Positions 18,812-28,416 of a stretch of DNA of 64,000 bases are shown here, in pieces. How positions within the stretch are numbered: the first letter of the stretch is position 1; each line of letters opens with the position of its first letter. The notes beneath the pieces are model-generated. The model did no database searches. It was given only the letters and a program-made list of their open reading frames with translations, and was not told where the DNA came from. This DNA comes from Stenotrophomonas maltophilia (lineage in GTDB: Bacteria > Pseudomonadota > Gammaproteobacteria > Xanthomonadales > Xanthomonadaceae): the NCBI GenBank assembly GCA_900113425.1, contig FOZF01000002.1, positions 513,027 to 577,026 of the forward strand, given 5' to 3'. Made by a program: the position numbers and the translations under genes.

Positions 18812-21216
18812 GGCGCCACCTCGGGAATGCACGGTACCGGTGCCGGGCGGGGCCGGGCGCCGCTGGCAGCCACTTCCGGTGTGGCCGGCACCTTCACCCG
18901 GCACTGGCTGCGGCTGGTGGTGATGTACAGCACGCTGCCCGGCGCCACGTCCTCCAGGTACAGCAGGCCGTCGTAGCCGACGGTGGCCTGGCGACCCTGC
19001 GGCAGCTGCACTTCGCTGCCCACCTCCAGCGGTTGTCCGGCCATGTCCTGCAGGACCAGGGTCAGCGACGGCCGCGAGCGCAGATGGAACGTCACGCCGG
19101 TGCCGGCGCGCTGGCGGGGTGTCACCCAGTCCTCGACGCGGTCGGCGCGCATGTCCGCCGGCAGGTCGAGAGTGTCGATGGAGACCCGGTTGCGCTGCCA
19201 CGACAGCAGGGGGCTGACCAGCAGCAGGCCACGGTCGTCGGTGACGCCGATCAGGCGGTTTTCCAGCCGTACCGGCACACCAGCGACGCCGCTGGTGCTG
19301 ACCACCGCGAAGGCGTCGGAGACCTCGCGGGTGGCAAAGGTGTGCCCGTCCATCCACACCAGGCTGCCGCTGGCGCTGGCATAGGCGTAGTCAATGCCGG
19401 CCTGGCGCGATGCGCCCAGCGCGTAACGCCCCACGTCGTTGAGGAGGCCGACCTCGGCCAGGCCGCCTGTGCCCTCGTCGCCCCCGCGTACCTGCGCGCG
19501 CCAGCCGATGCCGCCGGCACTGCCATCGCCGGGAACCGGCTGGGTGATGTCGGCCACCCAGGCCTGGCTGTCGCCGTTGCGCTGGCTGGAGAGGCTGGCC
19601 TGGCGGTTGTTGCCGAGGCTGGCGCTGACTGACAGGTAGATGTTGCGGTCGTCGCTGCTGTCCAGATTCTGGTTGACCGACAGGTAGGCCGACCAGCGCT
19701 GGCTCCAGGTGCGCGACCAGAACAGGCTGGCATAGCGGTTGTCGTCGCCATCGGGGTAGCGCAGCCGCAGGTAGCTTGCGCTCAGCGTTCCCAGCCCCAG
19801 CAGATCGAGACCGGCAGTGGCCTGTTCGCTGATGCGCGGGGGCAGGTTGTCCTGCAGTGCGCCCAGATCGCGGTAGTCGCCGTGGGTGCGTACGCTGCGC
19901 ACATTGAAATTGAAGCGGCGGTTGTTCCAGCTGTAGCCCAGTGCCCATTGGCCGCCCTGCAGGCCCTGCAGGCGGCTGTACGCGTAGGCGGCATTGAACA
20001 CGCCGGCCTCGCCCGCCAGCCACCCGCCACCGACGCCGGCCTGCAGCAGGCCGCCACCGCCTTCGGCGTGCGCTTCGCCGGTAAAGGTATCGCTGATGCC
20101 GCCACGCCAGCTGGCGCTGGCCACCGTGCGGCTGTCGTACTCGAAGGAGCGTTCGCCGAACGCTTCGCGCAGTTGTCCGGCACCGACCGACCAGTCCGAC
20201 AGGCCCTTGGCCAGCAGCTGCTGGGTGCCATAGAAGCTGAAATCCAGCGTCTGCATGCGGCCGAAGGCATCGGTCACCACGACCTGCGCGGTGCCGGTGC
20301 CGCTGATGCCCGGCTGTGCGGCCAGTTGGAACGGTCCGACCGGCACCTGGCCGCTGTACTGGCGCAACCCGTCGACGTACAGCTCCACCGTTGACGGCAC
20401 CACCGCCTCGCCCAGGAAGCCGGGCGTCGGTGTCAGTACGCGGTAGGGCTGCAGCCCGTAGTTGCGTCCGACCTGCACGCCGCCCAGGCGCACCGGCCGC
20501 GTCCAGTCGACAAAACCGCTGTAGAAATCACCGATCTCCAGCGTGGTCGCCGACTCGGGAAAATCCAGTGTCCAGCGCGTATCCAGGCGCACGCTTTCGC
20601 TGCGCCAGTGGCGGTCGTCCGGCTGCTGGTAGCGACGGGTGACCGCCGTGTTCTCGAAGGTGCCGCTGCCGATGCCGAACAGGCGCAGTTCCGAGCTCAG
20701 AGTAAGGTTGCCGAGTGCTTCGATGCGGCTGCCGTATACGTCGTAGTTGAGCAACAGGCCCGGCGAGGCGCTGCCGGCCGGCGTGCGCACCTGCGGGCGG
20801 CCGAGCAGGGTGGTGGGCAGGGTGAGCTGGTCCAGCGGCACATCCAGCGCCAGTGCCTGCAGCTGGGCGTCGTAGCGCGCGACCACGCCGCTGATCTGAT
20901 CCAGAAACACCGGTGCATCGCCGGTGGCGCTGAAGCCGAGCTGGCGCAGCACCTCCGGGCTGGCCTGCAGGCGGCCGCGTGCTTCAGTGAAGGGCAGCAG
21001 GCCGCGCGGCGTGCTGTTCAGCGAGACGTCCAGGTACAGCGTCTGGCCGGCCGTCAGTGGTGTCGGGGGAGGCAGCAGGGCATCGGCGGAGACGCCGGAG
21101 ATGCCGGACACGTCGGCGGCCGGAGCCGCGGGAACCCACGCGGCAGCGAGCACCGTGCCCACCACCGCCTCAGCGAGCCGGTGGCGGCGATAGCGGTGTC
21201 TGCGTCGACTCGCCAT
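18808..21216 (-). CDS. Fimbrial outer-membrane usher
   Basis: Predicted 802-residue FimD/PapC-type usher, the outer-membrane pore that accepts chaperone-subunit complexes and secretes the growing pilus. An Arg-rich start and hydrophobic signal (LAEAVVGTVLAAAWVPAAPA) is followed by the N-terminal domain (YLDVSLNSTPRGLLPF), a long barrel with plug region (VPSTVELYVDGLRQYSGQVPVGPF) and a C-terminal domain (GYDGLLYLEDVAPGSVLYI). Its first 47 nt overlap the end of the frameshifted chaperone gene. Confidence 0.92.
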   Translation of the reverse strand: MASRRRHRYRRHRLAEAVVGTVLAAAWVPAAPAADVSGISGVSADALLPPPTPLTAGQTLYLDVSLNSTPRGLLPFTEARGRLQASPEVLRQLGFSATGDAPVFLDQISGVVARYDAQLQALALDVPLDQLTLPTTLLGRPQVRTPAGSASPGLLLNYDVYGSRIEALGNLTLSSELRLFGIGSGTFENTAVTRRYQQPDDRHWRSESVRLDTRWTLDFPESATTLEIGDFYSGFVDWTRPVRLGGVQVGRNYGLQPYRVLTPTPGFLGEAVVPSTVELYVDGLRQYSGQVPVGPFQLAAQPGISGTGTAQVVVTDAFGRMQTLDFSFYGTQQLLAKGLSDWSVGAGQLREAFGERSFEYDSRTVASASWRGGISDTFTGEAHAEGGGGLLQAGVGGGWLAGEAGVFNAAYAYSRLQGLQGGQWALGYSWNNRRFNFNVRSVRTHGDYRDLGALQDNLPPRISEQATAGLDLLGLGTLSASYLRLRYPDGDDNRYASLFWSRTWSQRWSAYLSVNQNLDSSDDRNIYLSVSASLGNNRQASLSSQRNGDSQAWVADITQPVPGDGSAGGIGWRAQVRGGDEGTGGLAEVGLLNDVGRYALGASRQAGIDYAYASASGSLVWMDGHTFATREVSDAFAVVSTSGVAGVPVRLENRLIGVTDDRGLLLVSPLLSWQRNRVSIDTLDLPADMRADRVEDWVTPRQRAGTGVTFHLRSRPSLTLVLQDMAGQPLEVGSEVQLPQGRQATVGYDGLLYLEDVAPGSVLYITTSRSQCRVKVPATPEVAASGARPRPAPVPCIPEVAP

Positions 21217-21921
21217 TGATCTTGGCCGTGATCTGGTCGTTGTTCCGGTCGACCGCCGTGCGCTCCACGGGCCAGCGCATCACCTGGCCGGGCAGCACAT
21301 AGCCCAGCAGGCCGGGGTGGACGATACGCGGGCGTTCGACACTGCCCAGCGCCAGGTCGGCGATCTGCGCGTAGCTGTCGCCGGAATTGCCGATCTCGAC
21401 GCCGCTGCGACCGTCGTCCAGCCGCACCAGGCGTGCCTGCAGGCGAGGCGCCGGCGTGCCCCCGGCCGGCTGGATGAACACCGGGATCGAATAGCGCAGC
21501 ACGAACTGCATGCCGCTGGCGCGGGTGGCCAGGTCCGGCACTTCGTCGACGATCAGGCGGTAATGCTGCTGGGAGGCCGGTGCCTCGCTGTCCGTGCGCA
21601 TCACCCGCACCAGCTGCTGCTGGCCTGCGGCCAGTTCCTGCATCGGTGGGGTCGCCAGCAGCCCATCGGCAGGCAGCAGCTGCTCCCTGCCATCCTGCTG
21701 GACCCAGCGGACACCCGCACCTGCAGCTTCACCGGCGCGGTGCCGCTGTTGGTCAGCCACAGCTCGGCGGCACGCTGGCGCGGCTCCAGCTGCAGGGTGG
21801 TGGGCGCGACCTGCAGGCTGGTGGCGGCGGAGGTGGCCATGACGCTGGCCAGCAGGCAGGCGAGCAACGCCACCCCGGCGGCGCGCCACAGGCGGGGTCG
21901 GGACATGGAGGCGTGCTCCAT
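21170..21921 (-). pseudogene. Fimbrial periplasmic chaperone (proximal copy), frameshifted
   Basis: Two overlapping minus-strand frames together spell one PapD-like chaperone. The N-terminal part, from ATG 21921 (or 21906), has signal ALLACLLASVMA and LQVAPTTLQLEPRQRAAELW. It runs to LQVRV and then goes out of frame. The C-terminal part resumes in the next frame as RWVQQDGREQLLPADGLLATPP and runs to 21170. The break is near 21709-21712 and is explained by loss of one base, judged by alignment with VQILAWEQQ of the intact chaperone at 16737-17441. Either a real null allele, a phase-variable site or a sequencing error. The start shares a base with the major-subunit stop (TGATG). Confidence 0.82.
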
Positions 21922-22451
21922 CAATAAGTGATCGTGGCGGTGATCGTGTCCAGGTAGTTGCCGGCGGCCGCGTTGTTGGTACTCAGGTTCAGGATCTGGC
22001 CGTAGACGATGTAGGGGACCGCCAGGCCCGTGCCGATGCCGGCCTGGGTATTGGTGCCGGTGGTCGACCCCCAGACCAGGCTGTGTGCCGCGTCGCGGTA
22101 CAGCTGGTAACCGACGTAGTTGTTGGCGGTCACGGCCGCGTCGGTGTTCTTCATGCGCCGGGTGGTGACGTCGCCGGCCGTGCCGGCGTTCGCACCCGCG
22201 TTCAGCGCGATCGTATACGGGGTCAGCGCAGAGCACTGGGCGGTCACGGTGCCCTGGCCCAGGGTAGGTATGGCGGTGGTCGATGCGGCGGTACCGAAGT
22301 CGACGTTGGTGGCGGCCGCGGCCGTGATGGTGCAGGCCTTGGTGACCACGAGGGTGACGTTGAAGGTGGTGGTATCGGCCGCCAGCGCCGGGCCGGCCAC
22401 CAGCAGCGCGGTCATGGCCCCGGCAAGGGAGGAGCGCAGTGGGATTCGCAT
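21921..22451 (-). CDS. Spore coat U domain fimbrial major subunit
   Basis: Predicted 176-residue exported subunit with signal peptide (RIPLRSSLAGAMTALLVAGPALA) and one spore-coat-U domain. It has the N-terminal strand FNVTLVVTKACTI, a paired Cys in VTAQCSALTPYTIALNAG, and the C-terminal GNYLDTITATITY. The ATG at 22451 was chosen because AAGGAGG lies 6 nt before it; an in-frame TTG two codons earlier abuts the Shine-Dalgarno directly. As first gene and single-domain subunit it is probably the main pilin of an archaic (Csu-like) pilus. A 240-bp divergent gap separates it from map. Confidence 0.88.
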   Translation of the reverse strand: MRIPLRSSLAGAMTALLVAGPALAADTTTFNVTLVVTKACTITAAAATNVDFGTAASTTAIPTLGQGTVTAQCSALTPYTIALNAGANAGTAGDVTTRRMKNTDAAVTANNYVGYQLYRDAAHSLVWGSTTGTNTQAGIGTGLAVPYIVYGQILNLSTNNAAAGNYLDTITATITY

Positions 22452-22691
22452 GGACAACCTCCTTGACCCGAAGGTCCGTTGAACAAGGCGAAGGCGGCAC
22501 GTTCGAGGCCGCTTCGGCGACGCTGGCGCCAGCTTAGGACCGCCAAGTGTCTGTAATCCGTGATAAACAGAGAGTGCGGAATGTGGGCGCGATCACGCTT
22601 TCGCTTGCCTTGCCGGAACTGTGCATGGCCGGGAACGTCCAGTTGGGTGGCGTTCGTTCAGATTGCGACCGGATCGGCGATAATGGGCGCC

Positions 22692-23468
22692 ATGAGCGTG
22701 AATCTGAAAACCCCGCAGGAAATCGAGATGATGCGCATCGCCGGCCGCCTGGCCAGCGAAGTGCTCGACATCGTCACCCCCCACGTCAAGCCCGGTGTCA
22801 CCACCGAGGAACTGGACCGCATCTGCCACGACCATATCGTCAACGTGCAGGGCGCCATTCCGGCCAACGTCGGCTACCGCGGCTTCCCCAAGACCGTGTG
22901 CACCTCGGTCAACAATGTCATCTGCCACGGCATTCCGAGCGAAGGCAAGGTGCTCAAGGACGGCGACATCGTCAACATCGACGTGACCGTCATCAAGGAT
23001 GGCTGGCACGGCGATACCAGTCGCATGTACTTCGTCGGCACACCGTCGGTGATGGCGCGCCGCCTGGTGGAGACCACCTACGAAGCGATGTGGCGCGGCA
23101 TCCGCGCGGTACGTCCGGGGGCGACCCTGGGCGACATCGGCCACGCGATCCAGAGCTATGCCGAAGGCGAGCGCTTCAGCGTGGTGCGCGAGTACTGCGG
23201 CCACGGCATCGGCAAGGTCTATCACGACGAGCCGCAGGTGGTGCATTACGGTCGCCCGGGGCAGGGCCTGGTGCTGCAGCCGGGCATGACCTTCACCATC
23301 GAGCCGATGATCAACGAGGGCACCCGCTACAACAAGGTGCTGCCGGATGGCTGGACCGTGGTGACCAAGGACCGCAAGCTGTCGGCGCAGTGGGAGCACA
23401 TGATCGCGGTTACCGAAACCGGCGTTGACGTGCTGACCCTGTCGCCGGGCGAATCGCAGGTCTCCTGA
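22692..23468 (+). CDS. map: Methionine aminopeptidase, type I
   Basis: Predicted 258-residue metalloprotease removing the initiator Met. It has the type I core with metal ligands in NIDVTVIKDGWHGDTSRMY, the YCGHGIGKVYHDEP His site, and PGMTFTIEPMIN. The start MSVNLKTPQEIEMM follows the family. No Shine-Dalgarno is visible before this ATG or the one three codons upstream (22683). A GATAAT at 22679-22684 could be a -10 box, which would leave almost no 5' leader. It heads the map-glnD-dapD group. Confidence 0.96.
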   Translation: MSVNLKTPQEIEMMRIAGRLASEVLDIVTPHVKPGVTTEELDRICHDHIVNVQGAIPANVGYRGFPKTVCTSVNNVICHGIPSEGKVLKDGDIVNIDVTVIKDGWHGDTSRMYFVGTPSVMARRLVETTYEAMWRGIRAVRPGATLGDIGHAIQSYAEGERFSVVREYCGHGIGKVYHDEPQVVHYGRPGQGLVLQPGMTFTIEPMINEGTRYNKVLPDGWTVVTKDRKLSAQWEHMIAVTETGVDVLTLSPGESQVS

Positions 23469-23470
23469 GG

Positions 23471-26098
23471 ATGCTGCCGGCGAGTTCGCTGCTGGACACG
23501 CCGGCCGCGTCGCTCAACGACCCGGACTGGGCTTCCGCTGCACGGCAGGCGTTGCAGCAGGCCGATGCGCGGCTGTACCGCCGTTTCGACCAGGGCGACA
23601 ATATCGAGCGCCTGCTGGCGCTGCGCGCGCGTGCAGCCGATCACCTGATCCGGCTGGCGTGGCAGCGCTGCCTGCCGTCCGACAGCGGGCTGTCCCTGTT
23701 CGCAGTGGGCGGCTACGGCCGTGGTGAGCTGTTCCCACGGTCTGACATCGATCTGCTGGTGTTCGGCGCGCCGCCGGCGCAGCTCGCCCACGAGACGGAC
23801 CTGGCGAGGTTGTTCGCCCTGCTGTGGGATTGCGGATTGGCGGTCAGCCATGCCGTGCGCTCGGCGGCGCAGTGCCGCGAGGCGGCCGCCGACCAGACCG
23901 TGCTGACCGCGCTGATCGAAGCGCGCCCGATCCTGGCCGACGATGCGGCGCGCCGGGCGCTGCGCGAAGCAACCGACGACAGCGGACTGTGGCCGGCGCG
24001 CACCTTCTTCCTGGCCAAGCTGGAGGAACTGCGCAACCGCCACCAGCGTTTCGGCGATACCGCCGACAACCTCGAGCCCGATCTGAAGGATGGCCCCGGC
24101 GGGCTGCGTGATCTCAATACGCTGGGGTGGATGGCGCTGCGCGCGTTCGGCGTTCGCGACCTCGAGGCGCTGGTCGGGCTGGGCCATCTGGGCGCCGACG
24201 AAGCCGCGGCGCTCCAGCGAGAGCGCGCGGTGCTGGCGCGCCTGCGCTTCGGCCTGCACCTGGTGGCACGGCGGCCGGAGGAGCGCCTCCGCTTCGATTA
24301 CCAGAAGACACTGGCCGCGCGGCTGGGTTTTGAGGACGACGCCGAGAACCTGGGCGTCGAGAAGATGATGCAGGGGTTCTATCGCGCCGCTTCGGTGGTG
24401 CGCCGGATCAGCGACCGCCTGCTGCAACGCTTCGAGGAGCAGTTCGACGGCGAAGCGCTGCCGGAACCACTGACCGTGGGCTTCTCGCTGCGTCGCGGCT
24501 ATCTGGCGGCGAACGAGGCGGGATGGCCGCGCGGCGACATCGGCCAGGTATTCGCCCTGTTCGCCGGCTGGGCCAACAACCCGCAGGTGCGTGGCCTGCA
24601 TTCGCTGACCGCGCGCGCACTGGCCGAGTCGCTGCCGCTGCTGCCCGCCTATGACCAGGCCGATGCCGACGCGCGTGAGCAGTTCATGGCGCTGCTGCGT
24701 GGCCAGCGCCCGGTCGACACGCTCTCGCGGATGGCCCGGCTGGGTGTGCTTGGCCAGTGGATTCCCGCGTTCGCCCAGGTCAGCGGGCGCATGCAGTTCG
24801 ACCTGTTCCACGTCTACACCGTCGATCAGCACACGCTGATGGTTCTGCGCAACATCGGCCAGTTCGCCAGCAGCCGGGCCGACGAGCGCTTCTCGATCGC
24901 GCATGAAGTGTGGCCGCGGCTGCGCAAGCCGGAGCTGCTGCTGCTGGCCGGGCTGTTCCATGACATTGCCAAGGGCCGCGGCGGCGATCATTCCGAGCTG
25001 GGAGCGGTGGATGCGCGCGCCTTCTGCCAGGCGCATGCGCTCAGTGCCTCCGATACCGAACTGGTGGCGTGGCTGGTCGAACAGCACCTGCGCATGTCGG
25101 TGACAGCGCAGAAGCAGGACATCGCCGATCCGGCCGTGATCCACCGTTTCGCAACCCTGGTCGGCAGCCGCGACCGCCTGGACTACCTGTACCTGCTGAC
25201 CTGCGCCGACATCGCCGGGACCAGCCCCAAGCTGTGGAACGCCTGGAAGGATCGGCTGCTGGCCGATCTGTACTTCGCCACGCGGCGCGCGCTGCGCGAG
25301 GGCCTGGAGCATCCGGTGCCGGCCGCCGAGCGGGTTGCCGAGGCGCGTGACAGCGTGCGCGCGCTGGTACGCGAGCAGGGCTATGACGACGCCACGATCG
25401 ACCGCCAGTTCGCCGTCATGCCTGATGAAGGCTTCATCCGCCTGCGTCCGGAGCAGCTGGCCTGGCAGGCCGCTGCGCTGGTGCCGGTGAAGCAGGGCCA
25501 GGCGCTGGTGAAGGTGCGCCGCATCAGCGTCGACGACCCCGCGCTGGAAGTGTTCGTGCATTCGCCGGATCGCGACGGCCTGTTCGCCGCCATCGTGATG
25601 ACGCTGGACCGCAAGGGCTACGGCATCCATCGCGCACGGGTACTGGACGGCCCCGCGGGGACCATCTTCGATACCTTTGAAGTCAGCCCCGCCGATACCT
25701 TCGCCGATGGCAGCAGCGCCAACCTGGAAGCTGCGCTGCGCGAGGCGCTGGCTGGTGACCTGGGCCGCCTGCGCCCGTCGCGGCGGGTGGTGCCGCGGCA
25801 GCTGCGTCATTTCCGCTTCGTGCCGCGCATCGAGTTCCGCGATGAACCCGGTGCAACCCGATTCGCCCTGGTCGCACCCGACCGCCCCGGCCTGCTGGCC
25901 GACGTGGCGTTCGTGCTGCGCAACCAGGGCCTGCGCGTGCATGACGCGCGCATTGCCACGTTCGGCGAACGCGCCGAAGACACCTTCGTGATCAGTGACG
26001 AACACGACCTCCCCCTGACCGAACCCGCCCGGCAGCAGCTGCATGACGCGATGCTGGCCTGCCTGGACCCTGATCGAAACGCCGGAGACCCCACCTGA
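23471..26098 (+). CDS. glnD: Protein-PII uridylyltransferase / uridylyl-removing enzyme
   Basis: Predicted 875-residue bifunctional nitrogen sensor that uridylylates PII when glutamine is low and deuridylylates it when high. The nucleotidyltransferase motif [17 protein letters not shown] is at about 80-96. The HD domain for removal ([18 protein letters not shown]) is near 493, and two C-terminal ACT domains that bind glutamine lie at about 690-770 and 800-875. It starts 2 nt after map and its stop shares a base with dapD (TGATG). Nearby asnB also depends on glutamine, though shared regulation is not shown. Confidence 0.97.
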   Translation: MLPASSLLDTPAASLNDPDWASAARQALQQADARLYRRFDQGDNIERLLALRARAADHLIRLAWQRCLPSDSGLSLFAVGGYGRGELFPRSDIDLLVFGAPPAQLAHETDLARLFALLWDCGLAVSHAVRSAAQCREAAADQTVLTALIEARPILADDAARRALREATDDSGLWPARTFFLAKLEELRNRHQRFGDTADNLEPDLKDGPGGLRDLNTLGWMALRAFGVRDLEALVGLGHLGADEAAALQRERAVLARLRFGLHLVARRPEERLRFDYQKTLAARLGFEDDAENLGVEKMMQGFYRAASVVRRISDRLLQRFEEQFDGEALPEPLTVGFSLRRGYLAANEAGWPRGDIGQVFALFAGWANNPQVRGLHSLTARALAESLPLLPAYDQADADAREQFMALLRGQRPVDTLSRMARLGVLGQWIPAFAQVSGRMQFDLFHVYTVDQHTLMVLRNIGQFASSRADERFSIAHEVWPRLRKPELLLLAGLFHDIAKGRGGDHSELGAVDARAFCQAHALSASDTELVAWLVEQHLRMSVTAQKQDIADPAVIHRFATLVGSRDRLDYLYLLTCADIAGTSPKLWNAWKDRLLADLYFATRRALREGLEHPVPAAERVAEARDSVRALVREQGYDDATIDRQFAVMPDEGFIRLRPEQLAWQAAALVPVKQGQALVKVRRISVDDPALEVFVHSPDRDGLFAAIVMTLDRKGYGIHRARVLDGPAGTIFDTFEVSPADTFADGSSANLEAALREALAGDLGRLRPSRRVVPRQLRHFRFVPRIEFRDEPGATRFALVAPDRPGLLADVAFVLRNQGLRVHDARIATFGERAEDTFVISDEHDLPLTEPARQQLHDAMLACLDPDRNAGDPT

Positions 26099-27147
26099 TG
26101 GCCACCAAGCCTGCAAAGAAGACCGCCGCGACCGCCAAGAGCGCAGCGGCCCGAAAGACCGCTGCCGCGACGGCCGCAAAGAAGACCGTTGCCCCGGTGA
26201 AGAAGGTGGCTGCCGCGAAGAAGCCGGCGCCGAAGAAGGCCCCGGCCAAGAGCGCGGAAGCCGCGCGCGCCGAGACCATCGCCCGCAAGTCGCTGCGCAG
26301 GCCGGCCGCGCCGGGTGTGGAAGAACTGAAGTTCGGCATCGAAAGCGCCTTCGAGCGCCGCGCGACGCTGACCCTGCATGAGCTGGAAGGCTCGACCCGG
26401 GTGCTGGTCAACCGCGTGATCGACGGCCTGGAAAGCGGCGAGTTCCGCGTCGCCGAGCCGGACGGGCAGGGGGGCTGGAAGGTCAACGAATGGCTGAAGA
26501 AGGCGGTGCTGCTGTACTTCCGCGTCAACGACATGGCGGTGGTCGATGCCCGTCCGGCCCCGTTCTGGGACAAGGTCGAATCGCGCTTTGCCGGATACGA
26601 TGAAGCGAAGTTCCGTCGTGCCGGGGTACGGGTGGTGCCGGGCGCGATCGCGCGCCGGGGTACCTACTTCGGCAAGGATGTGGTGCTGATGCCGAGCTTC
26701 ACCAACATCGGGGCCCATGTCGGCGAAGGCACCATGGTCGACACCTGGGCCACCGTCGGTTCCTGCGCGCAGATCGGCCAGCACTGCCACCTGTCCGGTG
26801 GCGCCGGTATCGGCGGCGTGCTCGAACCGCTGCAGGCCAGCCCGACCATCATCGAAGACCATTGCTTCATCGGCGCGCGTTCGGAAGTGGTGGAGGGCGT
26901 AGTGGTCGGCCACCACAGCGTGATCGGCATGGGCGTTTTCCTCAGCCAGAGCACCCGCATCTACAACCGCGCCACCGGTGAGATCACCTACGGCTACATC
27001 CCGCCGTACAGCGTGGTGGTATCGGGCTCGCTGCCGAGCAAGGACGGCACCCACTCGCTGTACTGCGCGGTGATCGTCAAGCAGGTCGATGCCCGCACCC
27101 GCAGCAAGACCAGCGTCAACGATCTTCTGCGCGGCCTGGCGGACTGA
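26098..27147 (+). CDS. dapD: Tetrahydrodipicolinate N-succinyltransferase with Lys/Ala/Pro-rich N-terminal tail
   Basis: Predicted 349 residues. Residues about 75-349 are standard DapD ([30 protein letters not shown], then hexapeptide beta-helix, [20 protein letters not shown]), which succinylates tetrahydrodipicolinate on the lysine/diaminopimelate pathway. The first roughly 65 residues are extra compared with E. coli (274 residues). They are almost only Lys, Ala, Thr, Pro and Arg ([17 protein letters not shown]), like histone H1-type tails. The start is fixed by the TGATG overlap with glnD and no better internal start precedes the DapD core. dapE lies three genes downstream. Confidence 0.93.
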   Translation: MATKPAKKTAATAKSAAARKTAAATAAKKTVAPVKKVAAAKKPAPKKAPAKSAEAARAETIARKSLRRPAAPGVEELKFGIESAFERRATLTLHELEGSTRVLVNRVIDGLESGEFRVAEPDGQGGWKVNEWLKKAVLLYFRVNDMAVVDARPAPFWDKVESRFAGYDEAKFRRAGVRVVPGAIARRGTYFGKDVVLMPSFTNIGAHVGEGTMVDTWATVGSCAQIGQHCHLSGGAGIGGVLEPLQASPTIIEDHCFIGARSEVVEGVVVGHHSVIGMGVFLSQSTRIYNRATGEITYGYIPPYSVVVSGSLPSKDGTHSLYCAVIVKQVDARTRSKTSVNDLLRGLAD

Positions 27148-27149
27148 CA

Positions 27150-28013
27150 GTGACTGCGCCGGACGACCTGGCGCAGTCCGCGATCTACCGGCATCCGTTC
27201 GACAACATGTTCGCGCGGGTGCTGCCGCACCTGCTGCACGCACCGCGCTGGACCCGGCTGCGCCGCGCGCTGTCGCGGCGCTGGCCGATGCCGGCGCTGA
27301 TCAGCGATGTGCGCGACGTGGTCTACGCGAGCTGGTGGGTCGATGTGCGTCATGCGCCGTCACCACCGCCTGGCCATCACTACGTGGTCCATGCCGGCCG
27401 TACGCCCTATACCATTCTCAGCTATCGCCACGGCCACTTCGGGCCGGCCCTGGCCGGCCCTCTGCGTGCGCTGATGCCATCGCCGCAGCAGAGCAACTGG
27501 CGCTGGTACCTGCGCCGCGACGACGATCCGGACGGCACCCCGGTCGTGCTGTTCGACCGCAACGTGATGGATCAGCTGGCGTTCGTCGCCGGTGCGCGGG
27601 CCTTCAGCGATGCCATGCAACCTCACCTCTCCGTGCGCTTCGCGCATGTGCTCGAGGCCGATGGCGGCCATACCCTGATCGAAGGTGCGCACGGCAGCGC
27701 GCCGGCGCTTCGACTGCAGTGGCAGGTTGCCGCAGGCTGGGACGATGCCACGTGGTCGGCGGCCTTTGGCGGCCATCACGCCCTGCTGCGTTTCCTGACC
27801 TGCCAGGACGAGGCCATCGCCCGTACCTGTGACGGGCACTGGGCCAGCACCCGCATCGACCTGCCGGTGGAGCTGGCCCATCTGCGGCCGCTGCACCTGC
27901 AGGGCACGCTGCAGTGTCCACGCCTGCAGGCGATGGGCGTTGCGCTGCCTGACGGGCTGGCCTTCCACCTGCCACGCGTGCCGTTCCGGGTCGTGTCCGA
28001 GCGCCTGTTGTGA
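27150..28013 (+). CDS. Uncharacterised protein between dapD and the arsC-like gene
   Basis: Predicted 287 residues from a GTG start 2 nt after the dapD stop, so probably co-transcribed. I do not recognise a family. It has no signal peptide or clear membrane segment and is rich in His, Arg and Trp. Notable stretches are NMFARVLPHLLHAPRWTRL near residue 20, VVYASWWVDVRH near 57 and WRWYLRRDDDPDGTPVVLFD near 116. Codon use matches the neighbours, so it looks like a native gene. It ends 37 bp before the ArsC/Spx-like gene. Confidence 0.75.
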   Translation: MTAPDDLAQSAIYRHPFDNMFARVLPHLLHAPRWTRLRRALSRRWPMPALISDVRDVVYASWWVDVRHAPSPPPGHHYVVHAGRTPYTILSYRHGHFGPALAGPLRALMPSPQQSNWRWYLRRDDDPDGTPVVLFDRNVMDQLAFVAGARAFSDAMQPHLSVRFAHVLEADGGHTLIEGAHGSAPALRLQWQVAAGWDDATWSAAFGGHHALLRFLTCQDEAIARTCDGHWASTRIDLPVELAHLRPLHLQGTLQCPRLQAMGVALPDGLAFHLPRVPFRVVSERLL

Positions 28014-28050
28014 GATTCTGCCCCTCTGTTTTCCAGCATTGCCGACGGCC

Positions 28051-28416
28051 ATGAGCACCACTGTCTACGGATTGAAGAACTGCGATACCTGCAAGAAGGC
28101 GACCAAGTGGCTGGACCGCTTCGGCGTGCCATACACCTTCGTCGACTACCGCGAGACCAAGCCCAGCCCGGAAACGCTGGTCGAGTGGGCCGCGCAGCTG
28201 GGCGGCCTGTCCGCGATGGTCAACCGGTCATCGACCACCTGGCGGCAACTGCCGGACAATCGCAAGGCGGCCGCCTCCGATGCCGAGTGGAAGCTGCTGC
28301 TGCGCGAGTACCCGCAGTTGATCAAGCGCCCGCTGGTGGTGACGTCCGACGGCAAGGTCAGCCAGGGATTCAGCGACAACGGGTTCAAGGCGCGCTTCGG
28401 CGTGGGCGGCGCGTGA
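28051..28416 (+). CDS. ArsC/Spx/MgsR-family thioredoxin-fold protein (YffB-like)
   Basis: Predicted 121 residues. The N-terminus [18 protein letters not shown] has the CxxC motif (C-D-T-C) of the ArsC/Spx superfamily, and the C-terminal half has [17 protein letters not shown] typical of the YffB subgroup. YffB-type proteins are associated with dapE in many proteobacteria, as here. Their substrate is unclear, with glutathione-dependent reduction proposed. True arsenate reduction is unlikely given the context. Its stop overlaps the dapE GTG start (GTGA). Confidence 0.88.
   Translation: MSTTVYGLKNCDTCKKATKWLDRFGVPYTFVDYRETKPSPETLVEWAAQLGGLSAMVNRSSTTWRQLPDNRKAAASDAEWKLLLREYPQLIKRPLVVTSDGKVSQGFSDNGFKARFGVGGA

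Noticed and set aside
26664-26960. Minus-strand 98-codon frame within dapD
   Set aside because: Antisense shadow of hexapeptide repeats; no family features.
28051-28416. Arsenate reductase (arsenic resistance)
   Set aside because: The CxxC YffB-like subgroup and dapE neighbourhood argue against an ars role, and no other ars gene is near.
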